This document shows, one piece after another, positions 24,801 through 37,400 of a stretch of DNA of 64,000 nucleotides. The first letter of the stretch is position 1. Each line of letters begins with the position of its first letter. Location: positions 5,518,001 to 5,582,000 of the forward strand of contig NC_084924.1 in the NCBI RefSeq assembly GCF_958298935.1. The letters run 5' to 3'. A program made the position numbers and the translations under genes. Below the pieces are notes generated by a model. That model had not been told where the DNA came from, ran no database searches, and worked only from the letters and a program-made list of their open reading frames with translations. Source of the stretch: Phragmites australis. Lineage: Eukaryota > Streptophyta > Magnoliopsida > Poales > Poaceae.

Positions 24801-26108
24801 TGAATCTAAGGTTATAGTGCTGCTAGGGTTTACACTTCTTTTTTTCATATCCCAAAACTGTAGCTTCTTGTCAAGGCTGCCAGTCACAACTTGACCTGAA
24901 AAACGCATAACACGATACTAATAGTAAATGCTTCGATAGTCGTTGAGTTACATATTTAATATTTAAGAATGAAGCATGGCCTTTTCTGAACCTGGTACAT
25001 AAATCTTAGATGTCAATTGGTGACAATGTGGTTTACAAATTACAATCAGAACACTATAATTTCAAACTAACATAACTTTCCTAGCAATTATTCTGTTCAA
25101 ATAAAGTATTAAAAAAATACTCGACTGCTAAAAACAGTCAGGTTCATATAATCATTTCATGTTCAGTTAATGAGGACATGTATGTACAGTTCAATAGAGT
25201 TATTTGGTGCTCCAGAGAAATCATCCAGGGAATTAAACAGAATCAGCAAGATATAAGACCATGTACTGTTCCTTACCAGTCATCTGGGAGAACTCAATGC
25301 AGGCAACCATATCTCCATGGAGTCCCACTGTATCCTGAGCACCTGAGCCGAAGTCATACCTGAGAATATTGCTGAACAAATTAAACATAACCTGGAGAAT
25401 GCTACTTGATACTGTAAATCAGCAGCAGCAGCGACACAATAAACTTTACTGTCGTAAACTTTTGTCGCTGCTGTTGCACGTTTGGTAGTACTAATGGAGT
25501 AAAAATTAAGATGGTTTAACTTATAGATGGCATACTAGGAAAGAATGATATCGATGCAAAAATTGAATCCAACAATCCCGCCACGGATTGCAACCATTTT
25601 AATTTTTACCTTCTCACAGATCCATCAGAGCCGCAAACCAACGCCGCGGACTCATCCTCGAAGCAGCAGTCGAGAAGCGCCGCCTCCGTCTCCGCCTTGA
25701 ACCGGAGTGTGCCCGCGTCGGCGTCGTACAGCCGCAGTCCCTGCGGAACAAATCCCACGCAAAACCCTATCAGACAGCTCTTCCCACCTCCACGGAAACC
25801 ATCAGACAATCTCCCCCAAATTTCAAACTAGAATTGAGCGCGCCCAAATGAGGTGGACCACGCACGATTTAGCAGAAAGAAATCCCCCCCCCCCCCCGAC
25901 ACACACACACAACAAACAAATCAGAATCGCACGCATCTCCCTCGAACTCGACTGCATCAGAAGCCACAACGAACCACGAGGGGGCGGGGAGAGAGAGAGG
26001 CCTCACCGAATCCCACGAGGAGACGAGCAGGTTGTTGGAGGAGGGAGCGAACCGAACCCGGGAGACGGCGCCGGCGGTGGCGCCGCCCGCCAGGCTCCGC
26101 CTCGCCAT
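21855..26108 (-). CDS. BUB3.3: Mitotic checkpoint WD40 protein BUB3.3
   Basis: WD40 beta-propeller of the spindle assembly checkpoint, which acts at kinetochores. Nine exons on the minus strand: 26108-26007, 25740-25610, 25359-25277, 24895-24641, 24242-24170, 23423-23343, 23274-23193, 22671-22574 and 21921-21855. All phases agree, giving 323 aa, the usual BUB3 size. Landmarks are RVRFAPSSNNLLVSSWD and LRLYD in repeat 1, AALLDCCFEDES and GSDGSVRRYD in repeat 2, TGSLDKKLQFWD in repeat 3, and FRCHPNSRNGRSD followed by TGDDEGYTIAWD in the later repeats. The LDCCFEDES and RCHPxSRNGR signatures fit the divergent plant BUB3.3 type better than BUB3.1/3.2. Intron 5 carries two SINEs and intron 1 a poly-C/AC tract. 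A MITE sits about 170 bases upstream of the start codon. Confidence 0.93.
23625..23798 (-). mobile_element. tRNA-derived SINE, full-length
   Basis: On the minus strand it has a tRNA-like head with an A box (TAGCTCAGCTGGTAGAGC, 23783-23766) and a B box (GGGCTCGAACTCAGG, 23741-23727). A tRNA-unrelated body and a T-rich 3' end at about 23625 follow. It is flanked by a perfect 15-base target duplication, GGATAATTTTTAGTT, at 23610-23624 and 23799-23813. It lies in intron 5 of BUB3.3, in the gene's own orientation. Confidence 0.9.
24001..24100 (-). mobile_element. 5'-truncated SINE of the same family
   Basis: Shares the body of the neighbouring SINE (AGAAGACGTYCCCTTGGCTT and TTGTCTTAAGA on the plus strand) but lacks the tRNA-like head with its A and B boxes. 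It has its own target duplication, TAGTAAATGNTGCAGAAAA, at 23982-24000 and 24101-24119, with one mismatch. So it is an independent truncated insertion and not a duplicate of the first copy. Confidence 0.85.
25884..25912. repeat. Poly-C run followed by AC repeat
   Basis: Fourteen C in a row, then GACACACACACACA. It sits in intron 1 of BUB3.3. Such runs are prone to length errors in sequencing. Confidence 0.9.
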
Positions 26109-26273
26109 TTACGGGTCTCAGGCGCGGCGCGGCCCTCGCTAGTGGAGTGGGGAGGTCTAGGAAATTCGAACGGAAAACTGGCGAGCCGCAGATGCATCAT
26201 GGGCCGAGGTGTTAAGGCAGATTTGCCTCGGCCCAGTAGCATAGGGCTTTGGGCTCCGAGGAGAAGCTGCGAG

Positions 26274-26831
26274 AGTTTTTTTATTTTTACATTTTTTAAC
26301 TTAAAAAATTAAAAAAATAGCTCTCGGATGAAAAAATTTACAGAAATAGACGCTTACCGCCCTCTTAAAGAGCTGCAGTCCTAACAAAAAGAATATTAGT
26401 GAATTTTTTTAGATTTTTCGGAATTTATTTGATGCACTAACAATTTCTAGAAGTTATAAAAATACCTTTTTTAGAGAATTTTAATTTAAATTATACACAT
26501 GATTTTTAAGTGAATCTAATTAAAACGGGTTTCACACGGATTATGGAACATGTAAAAAAAATTTAAAATTTTTGGAGCAACAGAGGCTAAATTGAGCGCT
26601 GATTACTGTTCATCATGGGAACAGTGCGCTACCCCTCCTCAGTGGCTGAAGGGCTGACCTCCGATAACCACTCTTTGAGAGACGGTAAGGCTTGTGCTTA
26701 CCATTGTGTTATTTTTACCGTTCTTTTAAAGGATCTTGAGAGGACAGTAGACGTTTATTTTTGTAAATTTTTTTATTCGGAAACTATTTATTTAATTTTT
26801 TAAGTTAAAAAATGTAAAAATAAAAAAAGCT
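26274..26831 (+). mobile_element. MITE with ~100-bp terminal inverted repeats, copy B
   Basis: Left end AGTTTTTTTATTTTTACATT is matched in reverse complement by the right end (AATGTAAAAATAAAAAAAGC). Similarity continues inward for about 100 bases on both sides (AACTTAAAAAATTA, GAAAAAATTTACA, AATARACG). The 558-base element has no coding capacity. The interior matches 8776-9240 in reverse. I could not define a convincing target duplication. It occupies the BUB3.3 promoter side, from 166 bases upstream of the start codon. Confidence 0.8.
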
Positions 26832-26915
26832 CCAAGCTGTGTTGGTCTCGAGTGTTGCATTGGCAGGGACGCGTCAGTGATTTGCCAAAGCAGATTAGGT
26901 TGACTGCTGCAAAAT

Positions 26916-27065
26916 ACTCCCTAGTTTTAAATACATATCGTTTAAAAAAAAGCTCGAGTCAAACTTTAAAACTTTGACTAACAATAGTTTTTAAAATATT
27001 TAGTTTTAAAATCTTAAAATTATAAATGTAAATTTATCTTAAAAAAGCTTTTGTAATATAACAAG
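26916..27065. mobile_element. Stowaway-like MITE fragment
   Basis: Starts TACTCCCTAGTTTTAAATAC and continues ATATCGTTT...GTCAAACTTTAAAACTTTGACTA. That is the usual pattern of degenerate Stowaway/mariner-type elements in grasses (TACTCCCTCCGT...). The other terminus was not recognised, so this is probably a remnant between BUB3.3 and the DUF863 gene. Confidence 0.5.
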
Positions 27066-27681
27066 TTTAATAGATTTTATAAAATCATATGTTTGGATGA
27101 GCTCGCAGACTTGACACGAAGAGGTCAACGCGGTCAAATCTCGGGGAAAAATCCCAACAGCAAACAGCTAGTCCAACAAAAGTTACACGCCAGCTGTGTG
27201 CCACGCGTCAGAGAGAACGAGAACAAAAACATTGCGACGCAACCTTGGCATGCCCAAGGATTCAGCAGGGTGGCTGAATCCAATAGCATTTCGGTGTCTG
27301 AATGCTGGGCAATAAAGCAAAAGAATTACCTACAAAAAATACAGACCCGAACCAGAACTAATACCCTTCGTTGCTATTTTGATGAGCTATTCTTCAGTGA
27401 TCAAAGGAGTTTACAGCCATTGTTGTTTCACATAATGAACTACACCAGACCTCATAACCTGGAACAGCTTAATACAATGCTGCTGCAGAAATGTCTTAAT
27501 TATCAGCTAGTTTACGAATTTATTATAAGAACGTACACCATGTTTCGACCCAAAAGCATGGAAGATGGGAGGCCAAATAGGGCGACAAAGTATGTACACT
27601 CATGACCGTGATCACCTTATACCAGTCCATCGGAATCTCTATAACAAATGGGGACTACCCAACGTTTGCTGGCAAGATCTC
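27066..27681. other. 3' region of the DUF863 gene
   Basis: Downstream of the DUF863 stop codon (that gene reads to lower coordinates). The part near 27400-27681 probably is its 3' UTR. The 170-aa plus-strand open frame at 27093-27605 has no domain and is treated as chance. Confidence 0.4.
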
Positions 27682-30600
27682 TCAAGACGCAGCAGAAATG
27701 TTACTACCTGACGGACATCTCGTTCTGCGACACCGCCTTGTTGTTCGTCCCCATCCAATCATACCCTTGTCGTCGGCTTCCAAGTCTCCAGTGCCAGGTT
27801 TTGGCGGCGCACTGACCTGGACCTCCTCTGGCTCTTCTACAGTTACAGTTACAACTTTGCGAGGTTTTCTACCTCTTGTCCGCCCGCCGTAGCGTCCTCG
27901 CCTACTTAAACTTGACTCCCAGGATCCACCAGAAGCCTGCACTAACCCCTCAAGTAACTGAACATCCTCTATGATTTCAGGCCGGGAAAGTGACGAAAGG
28001 CCAGGCAAGATATCTTTCTGGAAGTCCCGCTTCTGCCGCCGCCTCCTTTGCTGACCCCTTCTAGGCTTGGTGAGGAGGTGGATGGCTGAAACTGTTTGTT
28101 CATCGGTTGTAATTGCAGGTTCCTGTGGCCTGCTCCAGTACTCATCAATCTTAGTCTCTTCCAGCTTCAGTGTCAAGGATTCAAATGAATCCAACTCATC
28201 ATCACTGGAATCATTGATGCAAGCTTGGGCTTCCACTTGCTCAGCACGGTCATCGATGTTTGATATAGCGAGATCTGCAAACCACTGCAACATATCATCA
28301 GGTGCCTCTGCAGTTGTTGGCATATCCATCGACAACGCAACAATGTTCTCAGCTGCGGCTATAGCAGATGTAACAGATGTGTCGTCAGCATCCTGGTATG
28401 CATCAAGTTTGCCAGGACGTGTGCATTCTTGATGAAAAGTCCATGCCTCAGCGCCCTCTTCACAAGCTGGCACCTCTAGGTCAATCACAAATGCACGTTT
28501 AGATTGGCTGTTCTGTAAGGAGGCCACCTGACATTCATGCGACACTACTGATTCCTCTGAATTGTCTTCGTTTGGTACATCATCGTTTAGATCAATGAAA
28601 TTCCTGATGGGGGCACCACTTTTCTTGATGACTCCTTCAGCAGCTTGTCCATCTTTAGGCACATGCTTCTGGCATGAAAGAGGTAAATATGTAGAACTCT
28701 CATGGGTCTTACTACAAACAAGCAGAGTTCTAGCGGCAATGTCTTCAGAAGCCCCATCCTTCTTAATTCCGCATCCTCCGGATGTCGAGGCAGAATCTGA
28801 CAAATTTCGAATTGTCAGGGCCCCTTCGTTTCTGTCTTCAGTATTTTTCAGCTCCATTGCAGTTCCAAATGAATGGCCAAACAGCTTCCCTTGCTTCTCC
28901 AAAAATGTTGGATCAGCGCAGGAAGCTTTATTTTTGAGCCAAGAGATCCCAAATACGGATCCCTCATCTTTACTATGTTGTAAACTGTCAGCACATCTCC
29001 CAGCTTGTTCTACAAGACCATCTTCCTGACCATCAGACAGTGCTTCATTCAAATTAAAGTTCTTCGTGCCCTTGCCATGGGACTGTCGAGCTGAATGTTC
29101 AAACTTCTGGGCATTCTTTTGCTCCAAGTCACTACAAATTGCTACCTGATGTCGTGAATGTGATGCAGAAAATGAATCAAGTGGAAAACCAGGATAGCGG
29201 CCATCTAAGTTATTCACATTTTTCAGCTTCGGGGTCAACATTCCAAAGCTCTGTGTCACAGCACTAAGACTGGTGTATGAATTCACAGCTGACGATCCAT
29301 TGAATCTTGGAATGAAAGCAGGACTATTGACAACACTGCTCCTTGGGTCTACAATGCATGAACCCATCGGGGAGGCAATGGAAGGATGGTCCATCTGAGG
29401 AATAGAGATGGGAGCAGCAAGTGTACCCATACTTGAATGATGTGGACGGTCAAGTCTAGCAAAACTATTGACAGCAGAGGGTTCCAGAGGACCTCGTGCA
29501 AACCATCCAACTGAACTATTGTGACCTTGGTAAACAAACTGGTTATTGTTGGCAGGCCTCCCATCAGCAGCTTTGAAGTACTTCTGCGCATCGGTATCAC
29601 TGTATCTGGGTGCTAAAAAATTTATACTGCTGACCTGTTTACCTGAAGGATTGAAGCAAGTGAAAGAACAATTATTAGACAGGACTAAGTCAAATGTAAA
29701 TACAGAACAGTACAAGAATGTGCAAGGTATCAAAAAAGAAACCCCAGAGATGCTTTCTAAGCTCTCTGCATGACATTACCAAGCGTCTAGAACAACAATA
29801 TGATATATAAAAAAAGAACAGGCACAAGCTGTAGTCCAAAAGAAGTTATGTATCTCTTTTTTTCTCTTTATTGAGGGGGAAAGGCAAGTTACTGTATCAG
29901 AAAGAAAATAGGGATTACAAGTTCAATGAAGAAAATATTGGAAGACTAGCACGCAGACAACCATTCAGCGATATCATTTGGGAAACCACAGAAGTGAGCA
30001 TGTTGTCTATACAGATTGGAGCTATATAAGGACTAGAAACCAGCCTGCAACATAGGATATTCCAGATTATAATGATACATCACATCTCACAGGCCACCAC
30101 CACTAGCAGTCAAAAGAAAAGGTAGATGCCCCATGAAGGTGTTAATGCTACAATTGTGTGCAGTATAATAAGGAGGAAACAAAAGATGCACAGAACCAAA
30201 TAATGCAACAGACGTGGTTAAGGGAAATAGTTTTACAAATAACAAACAAAACAGTGACATGCTACTTGCATGTTCCACTATTCACTAACCATGCTACCAT
30301 AAACATAGTACGTTCGAGTCACCGTAAGTCACCGCACGTGGTCATAGTATAGGGTGAGCCACTTTTTTCACCAAAGTATTTCTGGGCGCAAATCGAGTGT
30401 GGTTGACGGATATGGTAACTACTGTGCAAAATTCACTCGACAAACATACAAAGAACTCTGCAGCCAGGAAAGTATTTCTAAAATAAATAAAGCTGTTATG
30501 GGTGAACCTTATGTTACCTTTATTGATCAATGGTTTCTCCTCTTGTCTCATTTTTGCACTTGCATCAAAGAAATTTGAGCTTGTCCCTTCATCAGTATGC

Positions 30601-31630
30601 TTGTCTTTGGAGTATTCTTTATTAAAACTGAAGTTAGTTGTGCTTGATCTCAACATTGATTGATGCCACGAGGTCTCCAAGGTATGTGAAAGGCCTCTGC
30701 ATACTGATCCATTTGCTCTACTCGTAAAGATACCAGTATTTGGCTCATTCAGGTCAGTAACTTGCCGGCCTCCCAGATTATTTGTAGTCCACAAACCTGA
30801 TGTTGAACTATTACCACTGAACCTCCCCAAGCCTTCTGCACTAACTAATGTGAGGTCAGCATCGTTCTGAGGTTTTGTATCTGATGCCAAACCAAGGAAA
30901 TCTATGGGTTTGTTCTCCGATGCGTTGTCATCATCTATATAATGGTCAGCTGGAAGGTGAAGGTCAAAAGTGCCTTGTCTGCTTTTTGGAGCAGCATCAC
31001 TTGATGGAAACCCATTTGGAGAGGACTGCACACTGCCTTCTCTAAGGAACTTCATGGAGGACTGGTTTGTATCATTGTGATCTGCAACAGGAGTTTTTTT
31101 GTATGTTGTGGACACAGGAGGTACCTGCATCTGCCACATCATCTTTGCACCATTTGGTGGCACTTGTGATGGAGAGTTTGTCTGTGATGCGTCTGCCAGC
31201 ATTGGGTATGCATATACCTCTTTGCTTTGATAATGTTTCATCATATCCCTCTGTATTTTGTAAACCCGGTGCAGTTCATATACCTGGATAGTGAGTGGGT
31301 TGTGAGGTTTGACAGATAATAAAAAGACTATGTTGTGCTGCTGCTGCAGAAAATTTTTGTTCCATGCGATTCATTAAGATGCTTATGAATTTGATGTGCA
31401 CTCACCTGCTGTCTAAATACAGCTTCATGTTCAAGCATTGTGTGCTTCAGCATTTCTTTGTCAAATTCTGAATAACTATCTGTCGGTTTTATTGTAAAGC
31501 CGTTGCACAACTGTCCATTTGATGTCTTCTCCTCATAGTATGGAGTCCACCTACCATTTGCTTCCACGTTGAGATCCCCCATGGCATGATATCCTGGCAT
31601 ATAGCTTTCACCTTCTACTTTTGCCCCCAT
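27682..31630 (-). CDS. DUF863 family nuclear-type protein
   Basis: Three coding exons on the minus strand: 31630-31406, 31283-30518 and 29642-27682. Phases agree (0 and 1) and give 983 aa. Start MGAKVEGESYMPGYHAMGDLN matches the conserved N-terminus of the plant DUF863 family (Arabidopsis At1g69360/At1g13940 type), whose function is unknown. A second conserved block spans the first splice site: MLEHEAVFRQQ in exon 1 and VYELHRVYKIQRDMM in exon 2 (about residues 63-90), probably helical. The middle is Ser/Asn/Asp-rich and likely disordered, with FIDLNDD and FVIDLEVP motifs that resemble EAR-type DLN motifs. Near the C-terminus lie a basic RRRRQKRD segment (about 860-870), the conserved DILPGLSSLSRPEI motif, and RGRKPRK, which looks like an AT-hook. 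A nuclear location is inferred. An in-frame upstream extension exists but Met at 31630 fits the family start. Confidence 0.9.
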
Positions 31631-34440
31631 TCTTGTTCCAATATGGTCAACAGACCAGTCAAACAACGCTGTATTGTACAAAGCAAAATAAGTCATGGTA
31701 CAGCTTTTGCAATATCAGCCTCAAATATGGAAAAAAGACAAGCATGCATTATCTCTTGGTTAAAGAAAGAAACGGACATAAGAAATTGGCAGCTTACAAG
31801 AAAACTAATTCTTTCTTGTAAATTTAATGATGATGGTTGGGAGTACATGCAGATAAAAACAAATTTTTAGTCAGCTGGATGTCGCAACTTTATTTTGGCG
31901 GTTTACACATTTCCATTACAAGCATGATGCCTAACTGCAACTCCGACGCCAGTTTCATGGAACACAAAGCTTGAGCGAAAGCAATGTACAAATATTACTC
32001 AATAATTGTTATTTCTAACGGCAGCAGCGAACCAACAAAACAATGCAGACAATTTTTGAAAATATGTTTAAGATGCTGAGCTCGGTATTGTCATCTGAAT
32101 AGGATACAGTACTAAGCACCAACATATGAAACATACAAGAGCGAGGAGAGAAACGCTAAGCAAGCACAACACCTCACTACATAATATCAAACTGAGATTT
32201 GCAGTTGCTGAAATAAGATATTATAGAAATAGGGTTCCATTGATTAATTACCAAATCAAGAAGCCTGCATTGATCGTGCTGCGATTCCTATTACCCCGGA
32301 ATGTAGCCAAGTGGATTATGTGACCTTCACAGCACAGGACACCGATGGGATATTTGAGAGCCAACTCAACACACGTATACAATGCGTCTCTTCACTGTTT
32401 GGAGCTAAATGGATAGCTCAACCTGCCTAGCTGGAGGAGCAACCAATAGTATACTTCCTAAGCTGAATGGGTTCAGGAGAAGTCACCTGCCCATCAAATA
32501 CTGCAGTGAGAAATGTGAAAAGATCTAAGAAACAAGATGCTCAATGTATCATATCAGACACAATGCGAGATCGAAACATACTACCGATATCCATAACGAA
32601 GCAAACATACACAAGATCAGAAGAAACAGTACAGAAACCCCAATTGTTAGGAGATATTCTCACAATGAAAAAGAATATGCATGTACAGCTGTTTGGATGT
32701 CAACTCGTCGGAATGAAAGAGCTAAAGGAGCGTAGACAAGTCAACCCTCGATAGTTCAACCACCTTGATAAATCCTAAGAACTACTTCTACCAAGGTACC
32801 GATCATCACCAAACGTGGAAGCCGAAAAGCTGTGACGACTAGATGCAATTATCAGCTTCTTGCTGTCAATCCAACCGAAATTTTACACAGAACTAATTGC
32901 AACACGAACCCAATTACCAGAAATGGAAAAAAAAATCAGAACCTTGGACGTCTCAAAAGAAAAGCCAGGAAAAGCTCCATCTTTTTCACAACAACCGAGC
33001 TAGAACACTAGACAAAAGAAACAAAATTTTCACCTCAACGACTCATGGCACTGCGCTGCAGCGGATTGAGCCTGACGACCCTCAGCATCCGGCGAACGAC
33101 CAGCCTGGCGGGCACCACCACGCCCATGGCCCCGAGAAGCCCAGCAGAAGCGCCCCCCACCTCTCAAGCCCCCAAGTCGCCGGCCAAGGCAGGATTTTTG
33201 CAGCCAAAAAAGGCAAATTTCACGTCGAGGAAGCAATCGAGCTCGAGATGGGAAGGAATTGCGGCGGATCCGGCATGGGGGTCGGGGAAGGAATTGGATC
33301 TGATGGGCCAGGGGCGGAGAGAGGGAGAGGGAGGGAGCGAGAGAGAGGGAAGTGTTCTTGTTCTTGTTTTGTCTGAGCAAACGACTGCGTGGTTTTCTCT
33401 CTCCTTTTTTTCCTCCTTTTGGGGTTTTTGGATGGGTGTTGTTTGGTTATGTGCTCTGTGGCCTGTAGGGTGTTTGCCTCCTCACTTTCTCTCTCCTCTG
33501 AGGAAGGGAATGGAACCACCTTCTAAACTACGTGCAAGGACGGGCAGATTTGTTGACATCTGGTCTTTTTATTCTCTCTCTCCTCCTGCTGATCCTTCCT
33601 TCTCAGTTCTCACTCTCTCTCTCTCTCATAAAAAATAAAATAAACGAACACTTGTTTCTCCTCCCCGCCTGCTGCTGTCTCCATCAGATTCTTTTCTGAG
33701 AAACTAAGTATATTATCAACTGTGATAATCATGGGGGTGTTCATTATTGAAACAAAGTATCTGATTTCCCTGTGATGATTATTTCTATTTTTCATTTGGG
33801 TGGACATAGAAAGAGTTTGGAGGATTGTGACTCTTGAGAGAGAATCTGTCCGTCCCTTTTGCTTGCTGGTGGGGGAGAGAGAAACAGCTTGATATAAAAT
33901 CCATCAAGTTTGCTGCTTCAGAGACAGCACCAAACTTCCTTTACAAATCTTACAAGTCCGGGCATCTTTACTCCTCGTGATACTTTATTTTTTCTGAATT
34001 CGCATGCCCCATTCTTCCTATGATACTTTAGATATGTTTGATAGTACTCTAATTCTAAAAATTATTAGAGCTGAATATTTCTAACCTCGTAAATTTGTGG
34101 AGCCAGAGTTAGAATACAGGTGTTTAGGTGAGTTATATTATTTCTATGGCTTAAGTCATTTTGATTTAGTCTACAAAACACCATATCTAAGATAGGGTTG
34201 GGATGTGGAGCTCTAACAAACAGGGATAAGCAGCATATCTTTCTGTATCTTTTTTACTCTACCTTGAAGTAGAAAAATAGTAGTACAACATTGCTTTTAT
34301 GTACGGAGTATCTGACAAGCCCAGATACTCAATGGTTGATTTACCTGTTAGATTACTTCTTGCCGGCATGTTAGTTGCTATTGTTGCTAAATAATTTGAG
34401 ATACTGTGGCACATATAACTTATATCTTATGCGGTGCGAA
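31631..34440. other. Leader, probable 5' UTR intron and promoter of the DUF863 gene
   Basis: No coding-like frame. GC-rich, CT/GA-rich sequence at about 33040-33400, 1.4 kb above the start codon, looks like a transcription start region with a non-coding first exon. If so, the AT-rich stretch between is a 5' UTR intron. A CT microsatellite lies at 33607-33628. The real start site needs transcript data. Confidence 0.4.
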
Positions 34441-37400
34441 TCTCGGCGGACTCATAGGGCATCTCCCTCACTGTAGTTTCCTGTTCCTAATAGGTGGGCT
34501 CCTGTTGATCTGCACAGGCTCTGTGCCAAGTGGGTCCTAGCGCCGGCGCCCGCTCCCGTCTCAGTGAGCCCAGAGAATTACAGCCTCTTCCTCCACAGAC
34601 TCTGGTAGTTAGAACAAAAATTGCCGCCACCTCCTTCCAAATCGCTTTGGCATTTTTCACTCCATCCACCGCCTCCTCACCCATTCGCCTTCCCCAACCC
34701 TTCCCAACGATCCAACATCGGCAAGGCACTCTCACGGTGCAAGTCGTCCCTCTCAATCCCCTACCCATCTTCGCATCCCCAAGCCTGAGTGCTCATGATC
34801 TCGCGCCTAGTGCCGGAGGGAGGCATCGAACCAGTTGCTCATACCAGGATCGAGAGGGAGATAGAGAGGAGGAAAGCGATAGGGGTGATGGTGACACTAG
34901 TGGTGGAGGGCGGTGGCGAGCTCCGACGATCGACAAAATGAGATGGCGTTAGCCAGATTTGGCTCAGGTGAGGACGGATCTAGGCTGACCGGATCCGTAG
35001 CACCCGTCATCGCCGGTGCTTCCCGTGGTCTGGTCATCACTCTGTTCCTTTTTCCTCCCTCTTCCCTTACATGAAGGTTTCCGCCGACTCGGCGCCGCCA
35101 TCACTACCCTTCGGGTTGAGGAGCATAGATGGGGGAGGAGGAGCGTGACGGCAGAGAGACGAACATGGGGAGCGGCGAGGTGCTACTGGCAGCAATGAGG
35201 AGCCCTTCATCTGCCATTCTATCGTTGCCACGGTCAGCTTCGACACGCCGATCCTCGAGTGTCACCACTGCGATGGGAATCCAGATGGTCGCATGCGCCT
35301 TCTTCGGCTGCTCCGATCCTATGCTTGGGTTCATCGATCTTCCACTTGCTCTCTATGTTTCTTTGTTAATGGGAAGCCCTTCATCTTCTACCTTAGGTTT
35401 CTCTCTTTTTCCTTTGTGTTGCATTCTTATTCGTGCATTTTTTAAGCTCAATTAGCTAATAGGTGCAGAGATAGGAGCTCAGTCTTGTCACCGCTGGCGC
35501 GGCCACTGGAGTGGAGATGATGGTGGTGATGTAGTCGCTGAATTTGCAAAATCTCATATCAAAGATAAAGTTGGCAGGACAAGACATTGCAGATTCGCTG
35601 CATTTTACTCTTGGACTTTTGTTACATCTCGCCTATGCACCCGAATCTGTTTATAGACATTGTATTCTTGAACCAGTTGCAGGTTTATGCAGCTTTTGAT
35701 GGAGTGACCTTAATTATGGTGCTGGGTTACTCGCAGTTTCATGTGTTTCAAAATTATAATTTTCTAGACGTACAATTTGCAAGCATGTAAATATAAAATT
35801 CATATATGCATTGAAAGATTAGTTATTAATGGAAGACATAGGTACGAGGACCTAAGAAGTTTGGGATAAATGGAGCTTTTTAATTATATTTGTGAGGTGT
35901 AGGTTCTACGGATGATTTAGCTTCTTACCATGACCTTTTATATGTGGTTTGCATGACACAAATGATAATTAAGTAAAGATATTGGCTAAAAATAAAAGCC
36001 CCTCCCAGGATCACAACTATCTCTAGCCTTTCTTCATTTTTTTCTGGTGAGCATCGTTCACGGGATCACCTTTGCCATGTCATTTTTTAGTGTGCTACTA
36101 AAGTTCTGTCTTTTTGAACACAAACGTGACACAAAAATGTTGCTGATAGTAAGTCAAAGAATTCGAGCCCGTTTTTCTCGAGATGAATTAAAAATTATAT
36201 TATATGTAACAGAAAGCTATATCTTCCTAAAATACCAAAGGTAATTTGATGTGTTGACATCTTCATATATGGTTGCCTACTAATCCTTTTTAGGCTATGA
36301 TTTAAAATATTGCTCCTTTTGCAATTCATAGTCAACATATATGCAAAGATTCACCATACTAAATGGATGTTCCAAATTCGATCTTTGGATTTTTTGAGCT
36401 TTCACAAAATTACAAATCGTGAGTCCATCTGGGATCCCACCTGATCTTTATGTATGTGTATGATGCCACATGACAATGTTAATTGATACATTGAACTTAT
36501 ACTATCTACAGGATGATCTTCAAACATTGGGGCAACGATCTAATAGCCTTAGCCATAAATACATGTACTTGCTAATATGATCTGCTTAGCCACAAGAATT
36601 ATTGTGTATTGGATGTTATTTTTTATTCATGCTACATTTGGGAATATGCTAGAGTTAATATTTCTCACATATGAAGGTTGTAGCTACACCACTTTATTCC
36701 GGAGTATTTATATGTTGATTTCTACTTCATATATTTACTATTTATATGAGAATATATCAATTATGTTTTTTTATAGAGGTACTCATATCTCATATCTGAA
36801 GTTGTGGATGGTTGCATGAAAGAATGTACTGTTCATAACTTACTTCAAACCAACTGGACGCTTGAATGTTCATCGTTACTTATGGCCCTTTTTAGTTAAC
36901 CATTATGAATAGATGCATAGAATGTATATTTATAAAGTTATATTCTTTGTATGGCTAATCCTTAATGGTGTATCACTTTGTATATTTAGCGAAACTAACC
37001 AGAAAGACTATATGCTTATTTTTAGGCTTACTAAAATCACAGCTATGAGACTGTAGAAAAAGAAGCCATTTTTTTATTACATCGGTTATTGATTGTTCTT
37101 TCCAATTTTTCAAGTCTTTGGTCAACGCTATAGATATGAACATCATCAGTGCCACTGTGATGGGCATATAAAACAAAACGGCTTCATTCAGTGTTCTCAC
37201 GATACCATGCAAGGTTGCACAATGAACGCGGCATAGCACGCCTTTGGTCCTAGTTACCTTTTATAGTTTAGAGGTACATCAATTCAACTAGGTTTTTAAT
37301 TATTGTTTTGGTATGTAAGTATACAATTTTTGCACGGACAATTAGGTGGGAAATAGATAAATTCAACAGGAGCTAGATCATAGAATTAACGAGCGATCCC

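Noticed and set aside
25707..26312. 201-codon plus-strand open frame
   Set aside because: It is antisense to exons 1 and 2 of BUB3.3 and crosses their splice sites. It is a shadow of the real gene and its GC-rich leader.
35129..35455. 108-codon open frame in a GC-rich island
   Set aside because: Its composition is Ser-rich with a hydrophobic end and it overlaps frames on the other strand. I see no family match or start context strong enough to call a gene.
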